Of a stretch of 64,000 nt of DNA, positions 42,669 through 52,695 are shown piece after piece; the first letter of the stretch is position 1; each line of letters starts with the position of its first letter. Made by a program: the position numbers and the translations under genes. The stretch lies in assembly GCA_902595845.1 (NCBI GenBank), contig CACJRN010000001.1, positions 198,326-262,325 on the forward strand, in the 5' to 3' direction. Under the pieces are notes generated by a model. That model was not told the DNA's origin and did not search any database. It saw only the letters and a program-made list of their open reading frames with translations. Source of the DNA: an uncultured Gammaproteobacteria bacterium. GTDB lineage: Bacteria; Pseudomonadota; Gammaproteobacteria; Steroidobacterales; UBA11654.

Positions 42669-45053
42669 TCAAACAACTGGATGTGCACTGTCCAGAAATG
42701 ACTGCATGTGATCAATGCTGACGTCAAAAGATATTTCTGACATCTCATCTGAATGAATTGATTCGTAGAGTGTGTTCCTTTGCTGAGGTAATCTTCCGCA
42801 ATCTTTTATAAATTTTTCCATCCTTTTTGCTTCAAATTCTTGACCATGAATACTGCCTGCAGCTCTGGAAATTGATTCATTCATTAGAGTGCCGCCCATA
42901 TCATTTACACCAGCATTGAGGCAACTCAATGCACCTTCTTTACCAAGTTTAACCCAGCTTGCTTGAATATTATTTATATACGGATTTAAAGCTATTCTCG
43001 ATACTGCATGCATCAGCAATACTTCATTGAATGTTGGCCCTGGTCTCGCTTTCCCTCTTTTGTACATTGGAGATTCCATGCTGACATATGGAAGCGGAAT
43101 GAACTCAGTGATGCCACCTGTTTCTTTTTGCAACTCCCTTAATTCTATGAGATGAGTGGACCAATCAGATGGTTGTTCCGTGTGTCCGAACATGATTGTG
43201 GATGTGGTTTTTATACCTGCTCTATGTGCTGTTTTGATGACATCAACCCATTCCTGAGAAGTTAATTTATCTGGACAGATATTTTTTCTGATATCGTCAT
43301 CTAAGATTTCTGCTGCAGTGCCAGGCATCGTGCTCAAGCCAGCCTGTTTGAGCTTTTCTAGATATGTGTCAATTGGAAGACCCAAAGAGCTAGCCCCGTG
43401 TGTGACTTCCAAAGGAGAAAATGCATGAATATGGATTTCAGGAACTCGTTCTTTTATTGCTTTGCAAATATTGATATACGTATAGCCGTCATAATGCGGG
43501 TGTATCCCACCTTGAAGGCATACTTCTTTTGCGCCCTTAGACCATGCTTCCAATGCTCTATCTGCAATCTCATCATTATCGATCAGATAGGGTTTGCCTC
43601 TCAAATTCTCTTTTGTTTTTCCTTTGGAGAACGCACAAAAATGACATGAATACTTACAAATATTTGTGTAATTGATATTCCTTGTCACCACATAGGTGAC
43701 TTTGTCACCATTTATTTCTTGTCTCAGTTTATCTGCATGATTGAGTACAAAAAGATAATCGGATCCTCTCGTATGAAAGAGCTTGGTGATTTCATCATGA
43801 TCCAAATCAGATCCAGAATAAGATTTATCAAGTATCCCCCTGACTTCATGAGATATATCTATTGTTTTATTGGGTATCCAATGATCATGATTTCCTGATT
43901 CAGGAATGGTTAATGACTCGCCGCATCGCCACTGATCATGCCTTCCATATCCAGAAGAATCAGAAAGTTCCAAGATCCCGGATTGTAAGTTTTTGTCATA
44001 CCAAGATTCATCCTTTATGTATTCTGGATAAATGGCAAGACGTTCATTAAGCTCCAATCCTTTATCATTTGTTAAGGATTCTAATTGTTGAATTTGTGGC
44101 CAAGGCGACTCTGGATTCACATGATCAATAGTGATTGGTGAAATGCCACCCCAATCATTGATTCCACAATCTAAAATTTTATCTAGATAATCAGAATTCA
44201 GATTGGGTGGGCATTGTATATTCATTTTTTTACCAAAAATGATCCTAGCTGCAGATAGTGTCCAGAGAAGATCCTCTTTGGATGCGGGAGAATGCCTTTT
44301 CATTCTAGTATTTTCTTTAGGGATGAAGTTCTGGATGATTACCTCTTGAATGTGACCATAATCTTCATGCAGATTTTTTATATCAAGAAGGCTTTGAATT
44401 CGTTCTTCAATCGTTTCGCCAATGCCTATGAGAATACCAGTGGTGATTGGTATCCTTAGCTTCCCAGCATTCTTTAATGTTTCCAATCGAGCCATCGGTT
44501 GTTTATCAGGTGATCCATAATGCGGTCCACCCTTTTGGCATAGTCGCTCTGAACTGGATTCCAGCATGATGCCCATTGATACAGAACATTCCCTGAGCTT
44601 CTCCATTTCTTCAATTGTCATGTTTCCAGGATTCAGGTGCGGCAATAAACCGGTTTCCTCATAGACCAGTTTTGACATTGAACCCAGATATTCAATTGTT
44701 GTCTTAAAGCCCAATTTTTCTAAATGATCTTTTGCAACCTGATACCTCATTTCCGGTTTCTCACCAAGTGTAAACAAAGCCTCTTTGACATATTGGGCTT
44801 TACCTTGTTCCGCAATCGAGAGAACCTCCTCAGGCTCTAAATAAGGTGAATCAAGCTTTTTTGGTGCTTTTGCAAAAGTACAGTAATGGCAAACATCACG
44901 ACAAAGTTCTGTTAAGGGAATAAATACTTTCTTGGAGTACGTGATGATCTTCGAATCATCCTCTCTGATCTCTCTTGCTTTTTGCATTAGATCACTTAAC
45001 TCGTAAGAGTTGAGTAAAGTTAAGTAATGATCTAATTCATGCTTTGACATCAA
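42669..45053 (-). CDS. fbiC: FO synthase, CofG-CofH fusion (FbiC)
   Basis: A bifunctional radical-SAM enzyme that joins 5-amino-6-(D-ribitylamino)uracil and tyrosine to make 7,8-didemethyl-8-hydroxy-5-deazariboflavin (FO), the F420 chromophore. 794 aa. The N-terminal CofG half has its [4Fe-4S] motif CRDVCHYC (C51, C55, C58), and the C-terminal CofH half has CKYSCHFC (C466, C470, C473). Both halves look complete, e.g. TGILIGIGETIEER and TTSTIMFGHTE. The fused form is the actinobacterial type; archaea use two proteins. Last gene of the F420 operon, 34 bp after cofC. Confidence 0.95.
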   Translation of the reverse strand: MMSKHELDHYLTLLNSYELSDLMQKAREIREDDSKIITYSKKVFIPLTELCRDVCHYCTFAKAPKKLDSPYLEPEEVLSIAEQGKAQYVKEALFTLGEKPEMRYQVAKDHLEKLGFKTTIEYLGSMSKLVYEETGLLPHLNPGNMTIEEMEKLRECSVSMGIMLESSSERLCQKGGPHYGSPDKQPMARLETLKNAGKLRIPITTGILIGIGETIEERIQSLLDIKNLHEDYGHIQEVIIQNFIPKENTRMKRHSPASKEDLLWTLSAARIIFGKKMNIQCPPNLNSDYLDKILDCGINDWGGISPITIDHVNPESPWPQIQQLESLTNDKGLELNERLAIYPEYIKDESWYDKNLQSGILELSDSSGYGRHDQWRCGESLTIPESGNHDHWIPNKTIDISHEVRGILDKSYSGSDLDHDEITKLFHTRGSDYLFVLNHADKLRQEINGDKVTYVVTRNINYTNICKYSCHFCAFSKGKTKENLRGKPYLIDNDEIADRALEAWSKGAKEVCLQGGIHPHYDGYTYINICKAIKERVPEIHIHAFSPLEVTHGASSLGLPIDTYLEKLKQAGLSTMPGTAAEILDDDIRKNICPDKLTSQEWVDVIKTAHRAGIKTTSTIMFGHTEQPSDWSTHLIELRELQKETGGITEFIPLPYVSMESPMYKRGKARPGPTFNEVLLMHAVSRIALNPYINNIQASWVKLGKEGALSCLNAGVNDMGGTLMNESISRAAGSIHGQEFEAKRMEKFIKDCGRLPQQRNTLYESIHSDEMSEISFDVSIDHMQSFLDSAHPVV

Positions 45054-45087
45054 TCTTTTATAGCCTTTTCATCAGCTCAACACAATC

Positions 45088-45705
45088 CTAATTTGATATC
45101 TCCAGAGGGTTTTTTTCTGGTTGGTAATATTTGATGAGTAATTCCCAGTCATCATGATCATCAAGATCAAAGCTCAATCTCTCTATCGATTGAATATTAA
45201 TGCTTAGCTTTTCTGATTTTGCAGCTTCTATGTGCTTCTGAAAACTATCTGTGCCAAATTGAAAATTGATTCTTCTGGGGAGGTCACTGATCAACGCATT
45301 GGTGCCCCCATCTTTTTTTGCTTCTATAAGCGTTAGACCATCTTTATGTGAGTCAATCATTTCTATGATGTCCTCCTTTTCTAAAAGCGGGAGATCAATG
45401 GATAAATACATCATTTTTTTTGCACCCATGCTATGAACCCAATCGGCAATAGAATCGATTTTCTCTTTTAGAGGCTTTGTATCCTCATCACTTCGAACAA
45501 TTAATTTTGGATGATTTAATTCATTCGCCCAGATTTTTTCAGATGTGAATGCAACAACCTTTTCGACTTCATTTAAATCAGTCATTTTATGAATCAATCG
45601 ACTGGATAAGTTTTTTGCAAGCTTGATTCTTTGCTCCAGATCAAGGATCGATGAGAGCCTACTGAATGATCTAGAAAAATCGTTTATGGGAATGATTACC
45701 CACAT
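45088..45705 (-). CDS. cofC: 2-phospholactate (or related) guanylyltransferase CofC/FbiD
   Basis: A 205-aa nucleotidyltransferase that activates a phosphorylated C3 acid with GTP for F420 assembly. The start WVIIPINDFSRSFSRLS, the acidic YLSIDLPLLE (metal-binding Asp) and DGGTNALI, then FQFGTDSFQKHIEAAK, are the CofC signature. Whether it uses 2-phospho-L-lactate, phosphoenolpyruvate or 3-phosphoglycerate cannot be read from these motifs. Its ATG immediately follows the cofD stop (TAAATG). Confidence 0.92.
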   Translation of the reverse strand: MWVIIPINDFSRSFSRLSSILDLEQRIKLAKNLSSRLIHKMTDLNEVEKVVAFTSEKIWANELNHPKLIVRSDEDTKPLKEKIDSIADWVHSMGAKKMMYLSIDLPLLEKEDIIEMIDSHKDGLTLIEAKKDGGTNALISDLPRRINFQFGTDSFQKHIEAAKSEKLSINIQSIERLSFDLDDHDDWELLIKYYQPEKNPLEISN

Positions 45706-46662
45706 TTAAGATGCAATCTCTTGAATGAATTCAATACTCTCTTTTGCAAGCCTGGTTTTCTCTTCTTTGGTTTTAACAATGATCTTTGAGAGTTTGACTT
45801 CAATGCCCATTTCTTTGATTTTGTCTGCTTGCTCTCCATCACTCTTATCAATAATGATTCCATCGATTAAACCTTTATAATGTTCTGCGATGGAAACAGA
45901 AGAAACCTCGATACCCATTTCATTCATTATTTTAGATGTTGGTCCTTTTACTGAATCATTGCCAACAATTGGAGAAACAACCACCCTTGGTTTCTTTTGA
46001 TTTTCGATCAGTTTCTTAATCTTATTGATTGAAAGTATGGGATCAATGCTTAAATAAGGATTAGAAGGGCAGAAGATGATCCCATCTAATTTTTTATCCG
46101 ATAGCGTTTTTTTAACTGCATCTGTTGCCACTGGTTTTTTGGATTTGAAAAGAATATTTGAGACCTTTGGCCTGCATTTTTGTCTCACGAAATAATCCTG
46201 AAAAGATATCTCACCATTTTCTGTTTCAAGTATGGTCTGCACCGCATGATTGCTCATTGGGAGAACATTCGTTTTTAGACCAAATTTATTGGTAATTTTT
46301 CTGGTTATTGTGGTCAAGAGCTCACCCTTTCTTTTTTCTTTCGATCTGAAAAGATGCAATGCAAGATCTTTGTCTCCGAGCTGAAACCAGGTATCTGCAC
46401 CCAATTCTTTTAGAACATCAAGCGTCTTCCATGTTTCATCCTCTCTTCCCCAACCAGTATCAGGATTGTTTACACCGGCAAGCGTATAAATCACTGTGTC
46501 GATATCAGGGCAAATATAAAAACCCAAATATAGAAAATCATCTCCCGTGTTTGTGATAATACTTAGATTCTTCTGATCAAGGATATTGTTCAATCCAAGG
46601 GCTAGTTTTGCACCTCCAATGCCACCACACAATGCAACAATTTTTGTATCAGGATATTTCAT
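45706..46662 (-). CDS. cofD: 2-phospho-L-lactate transferase CofD/FbiA
   Basis: Transfers the activated phospho-C3 acid to FO, forming F420-0 or dehydro-F420-0. A 318-aa protein with the glycine-rich start VALCGGIGGAKLALGL (about residues 9-24), NTGDDFLYLGFYICPDIDTV, DKDLALHLFR (FO-binding Asp), PMSNHAVQT and FCPSNPYLSIDPIL. It overlaps the cofE stop by 4 bp and abuts cofC, so the three are translationally coupled. Confidence 0.95.
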   Translation of the reverse strand: MKYPDTKIVALCGGIGGAKLALGLNNILDQKNLSIITNTGDDFLYLGFYICPDIDTVIYTLAGVNNPDTGWGREDETWKTLDVLKELGADTWFQLGDKDLALHLFRSKEKRKGELLTTITRKITNKFGLKTNVLPMSNHAVQTILETENGEISFQDYFVRQKCRPKVSNILFKSKKPVATDAVKKTLSDKKLDGIIFCPSNPYLSIDPILSINKIKKLIENQKKPRVVVSPIVGNDSVKGPTSKIMNEMGIEVSSVSIAEHYKGLIDGIIIDKSDGEQADKIKEMGIEVKLSKIIVKTKEEKTRLAKESIEFIQEIAS

Positions 46663-47438
46663 CGAAATAAGTCTTCCTCTTTCGGTCTGATCAAGTCACT
46701 CACAGTATCAGAGTCATCACACAAGTCCAAACCTCTTACGATTACTACTGGAGTACCCTCAGAGCTTTCGCCCATCAAAAGTGTCGATGCAGATGCAATT
46801 TGATCTGCAACACCAATGACTGTTGTTTCTAGTAGCCTTCCATCTCTATCAAATTCACTGCCCCTCATATCAATAAGAGTCTTTATACCAGAAGAACCCA
46901 ATGCATGACCGGTGGTGCCTAATCTCCATGCTCTTCCAATGCTGTCGGTGATTAAGACGCCAATCTTAATTTTGGAATTATGTTCAAAATAATTTTTAAC
47001 ATTCTTTGCTGATTCATCAGGATTTTTAGGCAGCAAAAGCACATGATCATCAGTTCTGCCAACATTGGATCGATCTATTCCAGCATTTGCAAGTATGTGC
47101 CCGAGTTTGTGCTCAACCACTAAAATACCTTTTGATGTTCGGACAATGTGGTTTGATTCTTGAAGTATCAGCTCTACCAATCTTGGGTCTTTATCCACTT
47201 CTTTTGATACTTTTAATGCTTTTTCGGATGGTTTTACTGTTTTTAAATCAACAAATCGATCTTCTGATTTAGAAATAATTTTTTGTGCGATGACTAAGAC
47301 ATCATTATTCTTCAGACTGCATTCTTGAGCTTCAATACATTGATTGATAATGCTTGCTATCTCATCACCGGGATTAATTTCAGGTATATTTTGAATCGCA
47401 GTGAGAGTGATCTCTGACACTGCATTTAGTTTATTCAT
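46659..47438 (-). CDS. cofE: Coenzyme F420-0:L-glutamate ligase CofE
   Basis: Adds the gamma-linked glutamate tail to F420-0 using GTP. A 259-aa protein with the usual N-terminal half LVIAQKIISKSEDRFVDL, then GRTDDHVLLLPKNPDESA, LITDSIGRAWRLGTTG (catalytic and metal site, about residues 160-176) and LIDMRGSEFDRDGRLL. It lacks the C-terminal nitroreductase-like domain of actinobacterial FbiB, so a dehydro-F420-0 reductase would have to come from elsewhere if phosphoenolpyruvate is the substrate. Confidence 0.95.
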   Translation of the reverse strand: MNKLNAVSEITLTAIQNIPEINPGDEIASIINQCIEAQECSLKNNDVLVIAQKIISKSEDRFVDLKTVKPSEKALKVSKEVDKDPRLVELILQESNHIVRTSKGILVVEHKLGHILANAGIDRSNVGRTDDHVLLLPKNPDESAKNVKNYFEHNSKIKIGVLITDSIGRAWRLGTTGHALGSSGIKTLIDMRGSEFDRDGRLLETTVIGVADQIASASTLLMGESSEGTPVVIVRGLDLCDDSDTVSDLIRPKEEDLFR

Positions 47439-47459
47439 ACGAGTGAGTTATCTTTAATC

Positions 47460-48116
47460 TTAATGGCTGGTAATCTTTATACCCGAAGACTTCAATTTAT
47501 GTTTTTGATTAATCGCAATGAGAACCGATGTCAATGCTTCAGCAGCAGCTGAGTTCTCAATTGAGCCTGCGTGCCAGCAGTTCAGTCCAAGGTCCCCAAT
47601 AAGCCCAATGACTTCATCAACCGCATCATGTGAGTTACCACATACCAAGACTTCGGCATCAATAGAATCTTCTGACCCTACCAAATGGGAACCAATATTT
47701 TGTAAAGCAGAGACCACATGAACCTCATCACCAAGAAGTAACTGCGCCTCTAGTGCAGCCGAACCAGACTTTGGGAGATTTACTTTGGTTACAGGTTTAG
47801 ACAAAGGGACAGTTGTATCGACCAAAATCTTTCCATTGAGAAATGGTTTGATTTGATGAAGCGTCTCTGAATGACTAGAGTAGGGAACAGCAAGGATGGC
47901 AATGCTACAATTTTTCGCTGCTTCCATTAAATCACTTCCGGTGACATTGCTATTTCCAATTTCAGCATTGATTTCATCAGCCACAGAAATTGCTTTCTCA
48001 GCATTTCTAGAACCTATGATGATCTGATGTCCTGATTTTGACCATTTTCTGGATAGCGCAGAACCCAAGGCACCCGTGCCTCCAAATATACCGATTACTT
48101 TTGTGTTACTCATCAT
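47460..48116 (-). CDS. npdG: NADPH:F420 oxidoreductase (Fno/NpdG)
   Basis: Moves hydride between NADPH and F420, giving the cell reduced F420. A 218-aa Rossmann protein with [17 protein letters not shown] (about residues 9-25) and GSRNAEKA, the Arg-containing NADPH-phosphate loop; later ILAVPYSSH and DTTVPLS match Fno. The ATG at 48116 (AAGGA 7 nt upstream) lies inside the ilvD end; the next ATG at 48113 is equivalent. It is the second gene of the operon and would link F420 reduction to the NADPH pool in the absence of a glucose-6-phosphate enzyme. Confidence 0.92.
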   Translation of the reverse strand: MMSNTKVIGIFGGTGALGSALSRKWSKSGHQIIIGSRNAEKAISVADEINAEIGNSNVTGSDLMEAAKNCSIAILAVPYSSHSETLHQIKPFLNGKILVDTTVPLSKPVTKVNLPKSGSAALEAQLLLGDEVHVVSALQNIGSHLVGSEDSIDAEVLVCGNSHDAVDEVIGLIGDLGLNCWHAGSIENSAAAEALTSVLIAINQKHKLKSSGIKITSH

Positions 48117-49959
48117 CAATGATTCCTTCAATTTGTCTTACAGCACCATCTGATGCAGATGATGCCAATAATGCATATGCCTGGAGTGCCAAGCTCACTG
48201 TTCTATTTCTTTTACGAGGCTTCCACGCTTTTTTTCCAAGAGAAGCCATTTCTTTTTTTCTGATTTCCAACTCTTCATCTAAGAGATCAACATCAATGGA
48301 TCTTTTTGGTATGTCGATATTAATGATGTCACCATCTTTGATAAGCGCAATATAGCCTTTTGATGCAGCCTCAGGAGAAATATGTCCAATGGATAAGCCA
48401 GACGTTCCTCCTGAGAATCTACCATCGGTGATCAGTGCACACTTTTCACCAAGTCCTTTTGCTTTTAAATAACTGGTTGGATAAAGCATTTCTTGCATGC
48501 CAGGCCCTCCCTTTGGTCCTTCATAGCGAATAACAACAACATCTCCAGCTACAATCTGGTCTCCAAGGATTGCTTCAACCGCATCATCTTGACTTTCAAA
48601 AACTTTTGCAGGTCCACTAAAGGTTAGAATTTTTTCATCGACACCCGCTGTTTTTACAATGCATCCATCAGATGCAATGTTCCCTTTTAGTACTGCTAAG
48701 CCTCCATCTTGACTATGGGCATTGTGAGAATCTCTAATACAACCATTCTGACGATCCACATCCAATTCTGAGTATCTTTTATTTTGCGAGAATGGTTGAG
48801 TGGTTGGAATCATGCCAGGTGCTGCCGAATAGAATTCTTTGACTTCATTTGAAGGCTTCCTATTGATATCCCATTTCTGAATGGCATCAAGCATTGTTTC
48901 TGAGTGGACTGTTTTGTTATCAGAATTAAGTAACTTCGCTTTCTCTAGTTCTCCCAGGATGGCCATTATTCCTCCTGCTCTGTGCACATCTTCCATATGA
49001 AAGTTACTACTTGGGGCAACTTTACATAAGTTAGGAACCCTTCTTGATAGGCGATCTATGTCATCCATGCCGAAATTAAGCCCAGCTTCTTTTGCTGCAG
49101 CAAGTATATGTAACACAGTATTTGTAGAACCTCCCATAGCAATATCCAAGGTCATGGCATTTTCAAATGATTCTAGATTTGCAATATTTCTTGGAAGAAC
49201 ACTTTCATCATCTTTTTCATAGTATTGTTTGGTCAACTCAACAATAATTTTCCCAGCTCTTAAGAAAAGCTCTTTACGATCAATATGTGTTGCAAGCACA
49301 CTTCCATTCCCTGGAAGTGCGAGTCCTAGAGCCTCAACCAAGCAATTCATAGAATTCGCAGTGAACATGCCAGAGCATGAACCACAAGTGGGACAAGCGG
49401 ATCTCTCAACTTTTGCAACATCTTCATCGGAGACACTTGGATCTGCAGCAAGTACCATGGCATCAACTAAATCCAGGCTCGCCTCTTGGCCTTTTACTAA
49501 ACCTTTGCCTGCCTCCATTGGTCCACCTGAGACAAAAATGGTCGGTACATTCAGACGCATTGTTGCCATCAGCATTCCGGGTGTAATCTTATCGCAATTC
49601 GAAAGGCAGACGAGTGCATCTGCACAGTGAGCATTAACCATATATTCCACCGCATCTGCTATCAGTTCACGAGATGGTAAGCTATATAGCATCCCTGAAT
49701 GGCCCATTGCTATTCCGTCATCCACCGCAATGGTACTGAACTCTTTTGCCACTCCACCTGACTTTTCAATCTCTCTAGCAACCATTTGCCCTAGGTCTTT
49801 GAGGTGTACATGACCCGGTACGAATTGAGTGAAGGAATTAGCAATAGCGATGATTGGTTTACCAAAATCATCATCTCCCATACCAGTTGCTCGCCATAGG
49901 GCTCTTGCACCTGCCATATTTCTTCCATGTGTCGATGTTTTTGATCTGTAATCAGGCAT
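48106..49959 (-). CDS. ilvD: Dihydroxy-acid dehydratase
   Basis: Dehydrates 2,3-dihydroxy acids in valine and isoleucine synthesis, an iron-sulfur enzyme of the IlvD/Edd family, 617 aa. The start [51 protein letters not shown] (cluster Cys) and [20 protein letters not shown] are all present. It is the first gene upstream of npdG and the cof genes and overlaps npdG by 11 bp, so it heads the F420 operon. No other ilv gene is nearby. Confidence 0.96.
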   Translation of the reverse strand: MPDYRSKTSTHGRNMAGARALWRATGMGDDDFGKPIIAIANSFTQFVPGHVHLKDLGQMVAREIEKSGGVAKEFSTIAVDDGIAMGHSGMLYSLPSRELIADAVEYMVNAHCADALVCLSNCDKITPGMLMATMRLNVPTIFVSGGPMEAGKGLVKGQEASLDLVDAMVLAADPSVSDEDVAKVERSACPTCGSCSGMFTANSMNCLVEALGLALPGNGSVLATHIDRKELFLRAGKIIVELTKQYYEKDDESVLPRNIANLESFENAMTLDIAMGGSTNTVLHILAAAKEAGLNFGMDDIDRLSRRVPNLCKVAPSSNFHMEDVHRAGGIMAILGELEKAKLLNSDNKTVHSETMLDAIQKWDINRKPSNEVKEFYSAAPGMIPTTQPFSQNKRYSELDVDRQNGCIRDSHNAHSQDGGLAVLKGNIASDGCIVKTAGVDEKILTFSGPAKVFESQDDAVEAILGDQIVAGDVVVIRYEGPKGGPGMQEMLYPTSYLKAKGLGEKCALITDGRFSGGTSGLSIGHISPEAASKGYIALIKDGDIINIDIPKRSIDVDLLDEELEIRKKEMASLGKKAWKPRKRNRTVSLALQAYALLASSASDGAVRQIEGIIDDE

Positions 49960-50082
49960 ACTAAATCCAGTAATTTAAGGAATAATATTATCTCATTTCC
50001 TGATCATAAGTATAATTCTCGTGGTAAAGTAATCTTGTTTTTATAGCGAGAAGCGAATAATCAACAAATTGTTTGATCACAA

Positions 50083-52695
50083 ATGGCTGAATCTAAAAAA
50101 AATACTCAAGTCGCATCTATAGGTCAGAACGACACCAATGAGTTCCAAGATCATTGGAGAATGGAGATCAATGAATGGATAGAGTCTCTTCAAGCAGTCA
50201 AAGAAAGTTATTCAGATAGAGAGGTCAAAGAGCTTCTTAGGGAATTGCAGAATTACGCACTCGGCCATGGGATCTCACTTGCTGAAGCAACACTAAACAC
50301 GCCTTATAGAAATACCATTCCACTTTCCCAACAGCCCAGTTATCCAGGCGACATAGAAATGGAGTCGAGGATAGAAAACATCATTAGATGGAACGCAATG
50401 GCGATGGTCCTTCAAGCATATGATTTAGGAGAGGGCTTAGGCGGACATATCGCAACCTATGCATCAACAGCAACAATGACCGAGGTTGCACTCAATCATT
50501 TCATCAGATCACGATCAAATGATTACCAGGGGGATATGTTCAACATACAAGCACATTCCTCTCCAGGCGTTTATTCCAGAGCATTTTTAGAAGGAAGACT
50601 TTCTGTTGAGGAAATAGGCAACTTTAGAAGAGAGCTACAAAAAGATGGTGGCTTACCATCATATCCTCATCCAAGGAGGAGACCTGAGCTATGGCCTAGT
50701 CCAACTGCCTCAATGGGCCTGAATGGTGTGTGCTCAATTTATTATGCTCGTTTCTCAAAATACTTGGAAAACAGAGGACTATTAACAAAGGAAGGTGGAA
50801 AGATTTGGGCTTTTCTTGGCGATGGAGAAATGGATGAGCCGGAAACAATTGGAACAATCAACATTGCAGCCAGAGAGAAATTAGATAACTTGGTTTTTGT
50901 TGTTAATTGCAATCTTCAAAGACTAGATGGGCCAGTAAGAGGCAATGGGAAAATTATTCAGGAGCTAGAAGCTGTCTTTAGGGGTTCTGGTTGGGATGTC
51001 ATTAAAGTGATCTGGGGTTCAGAGTGGGATCCATTATTTGCTATTGATCACAATGATGTGATGCAAAGAAGAATGGATGAAGTACTTGATGGCGAGTATC
51101 AGATGTACTCAGTCTCAAGTGGTGCTGACCAAAGGGCTCATTGGGTAAAAGATAATAGTGAACTTGAATCCATAATGACTAATCTGAGTGATGATGAACT
51201 CAAGGCCATTAAGCGAGGTGGGTTTGACCACAAGAAATTATATGCAGCATTTGATAAGGCATCCAAGTCATTCGAAAAACCAACGGTCATTCTTGTAAAA
51301 ACTCTCAAAGGTTATGGCCTAGGTGAGGGATCTGAAGGCAGAAACATTGCACATCAAAAGAAAACCATGTCAGATGATGAGCGAATTGAAATAGCGAAAA
51401 GACTTGGAATACCCCTTTCTGACGAGGAATGTATTGATGCAAAATTTTATGTTCCCGATCAAGATTCAGATGAAATGAAATACTTGCATAAAAGGAGGCA
51501 AGATTTAGGCGGTTATCAGCCAATCAGATTTGAAGATTGTAAATCTCTCAAGGCACCTGACATCGAAAATTTTTCTGACTTTACAGACGGTATTGATCGA
51601 TCAATATCTACAACTTTGGCTCTTGTTAGAATGATGTCAAAAATGCTAAGAGATAAAGAGATTGGACCATACTTGGTTCCCATTATTCCTGATGAAGCAA
51701 GGACTTTTGGTATGGATGGATTGTTTTCACAAGCTGGGATTTATTCGCCCAGCGGACAGCAATATGAGCCTGTTGATGCAGGTACAATATCACCTTATAA
51801 AGAAGCGAAAGACGGACAGATCTTGCAAGAAGGAATTTGTGAGGCAGGCGCCTTAGCATCATTCATGGCCGCAGGAACTGCATACTCGCATTCTGAGTTA
51901 CCTATGATTCCAATTTATATTTTTTATTCCATATTTGGGATGCAAAGAATTGGTGATATGGTTTGGGCATGTGGCGATGCCATGACAAAAGGTTTCTTAA
52001 TCGGTGGTACAGCTGGGAGAACAACTTTGAATGGTGAAGGAGTTCAGCATCAAGATGGACACTCACATGTTCTGGCTTCAACAGTTCCCAATATGATGAC
52101 TTACGATCCTGCATTTGCGTATGAGCTCGCAGTGATCATGCAAGATGGAATAAAGCGAATGTATCAAGATAAAGAAGATATTTTTTATTACATCACTGTA
52201 TACAATGAAAATTATACACATCCAGCGATGCCAAATGATGCTCAAGACGGAATTCTAAAAGGAATGTATTGCTTCAAAGAAGCTTCCGATCAGTTATTAA
52301 GTGAATTTAAAGGGAAACCCATTCATCTTCTTGGAAGTGGAAGTCTTATGCAGCAGGTCATAGAAGCCCAAGAGGCTCTAGAGAAAGAGGGTATACCTAC
52401 ATATATCTGGAGTGTAACCAGCTATAACCTCCTGCACAGAGATTTCAGAGACTCAAAGGATTATGATAAAAAATCTTATATTGAGGAAACTATTGAAGGT
52501 TTTGATGGGCATTTTATCTCTGTCAGTGATTGGATCACTTTGCTTCCTGATAGCATTTCACACTTATTCCCAGGTGGTTTAACAACGCTTGGTACAGATG
52601 GGTATGGATTGAGCGAAACCCGTGAAGCTTTAAGGGATCATTTTGGCATCAGCGCCAAGTCTATCATCAACAAAGCAAAAGAGATTCTAGGCTAG
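50083..52695 (+). CDS. aceE: Pyruvate dehydrogenase E1 component, homodimeric
   Basis: Decarboxylates pyruvate with thiamine diphosphate and passes the acetyl group to E2. 870 aa, slightly shorter than E. coli AceE. The ThDP motif is GDGEMDEPETIG...VVNCN (about residues 246-273), with GHIATYASTATMTEVALNHF early and the GGTAGRTTLNGEGVQHQDGHSH segment in the C-terminal half. aceF and lpd do not follow; the next gene is convergent with a 4-bp overlap. A TATAAT at about 50010 overlaps a leftward promoter for ilvD. Confidence 0.95.
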   Translation: MAESKKNTQVASIGQNDTNEFQDHWRMEINEWIESLQAVKESYSDREVKELLRELQNYALGHGISLAEATLNTPYRNTIPLSQQPSYPGDIEMESRIENIIRWNAMAMVLQAYDLGEGLGGHIATYASTATMTEVALNHFIRSRSNDYQGDMFNIQAHSSPGVYSRAFLEGRLSVEEIGNFRRELQKDGGLPSYPHPRRRPELWPSPTASMGLNGVCSIYYARFSKYLENRGLLTKEGGKIWAFLGDGEMDEPETIGTINIAAREKLDNLVFVVNCNLQRLDGPVRGNGKIIQELEAVFRGSGWDVIKVIWGSEWDPLFAIDHNDVMQRRMDEVLDGEYQMYSVSSGADQRAHWVKDNSELESIMTNLSDDELKAIKRGGFDHKKLYAAFDKASKSFEKPTVILVKTLKGYGLGEGSEGRNIAHQKKTMSDDERIEIAKRLGIPLSDEECIDAKFYVPDQDSDEMKYLHKRRQDLGGYQPIRFEDCKSLKAPDIENFSDFTDGIDRSISTTLALVRMMSKMLRDKEIGPYLVPIIPDEARTFGMDGLFSQAGIYSPSGQQYEPVDAGTISPYKEAKDGQILQEGICEAGALASFMAAGTAYSHSELPMIPIYIFYSIFGMQRIGDMVWACGDAMTKGFLIGGTAGRTTLNGEGVQHQDGHSHVLASTVPNMMTYDPAFAYELAVIMQDGIKRMYQDKEDIFYYITVYNENYTHPAMPNDAQDGILKGMYCFKEASDQLLSEFKGKPIHLLGSGSLMQQVIEAQEALEKEGIPTYIWSVTSYNLLHRDFRDSKDYDKKSYIEETIEGFDGHFISVSDWITLLPDSISHLFPGGLTTLGTDGYGLSETREALRDHFGISAKSIINKAKEILG

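Noticed and set aside
49229-49630. 133-aa plus-strand frame inside ilvD
   Set aside because: Antisense shadow of a highly conserved enzyme.
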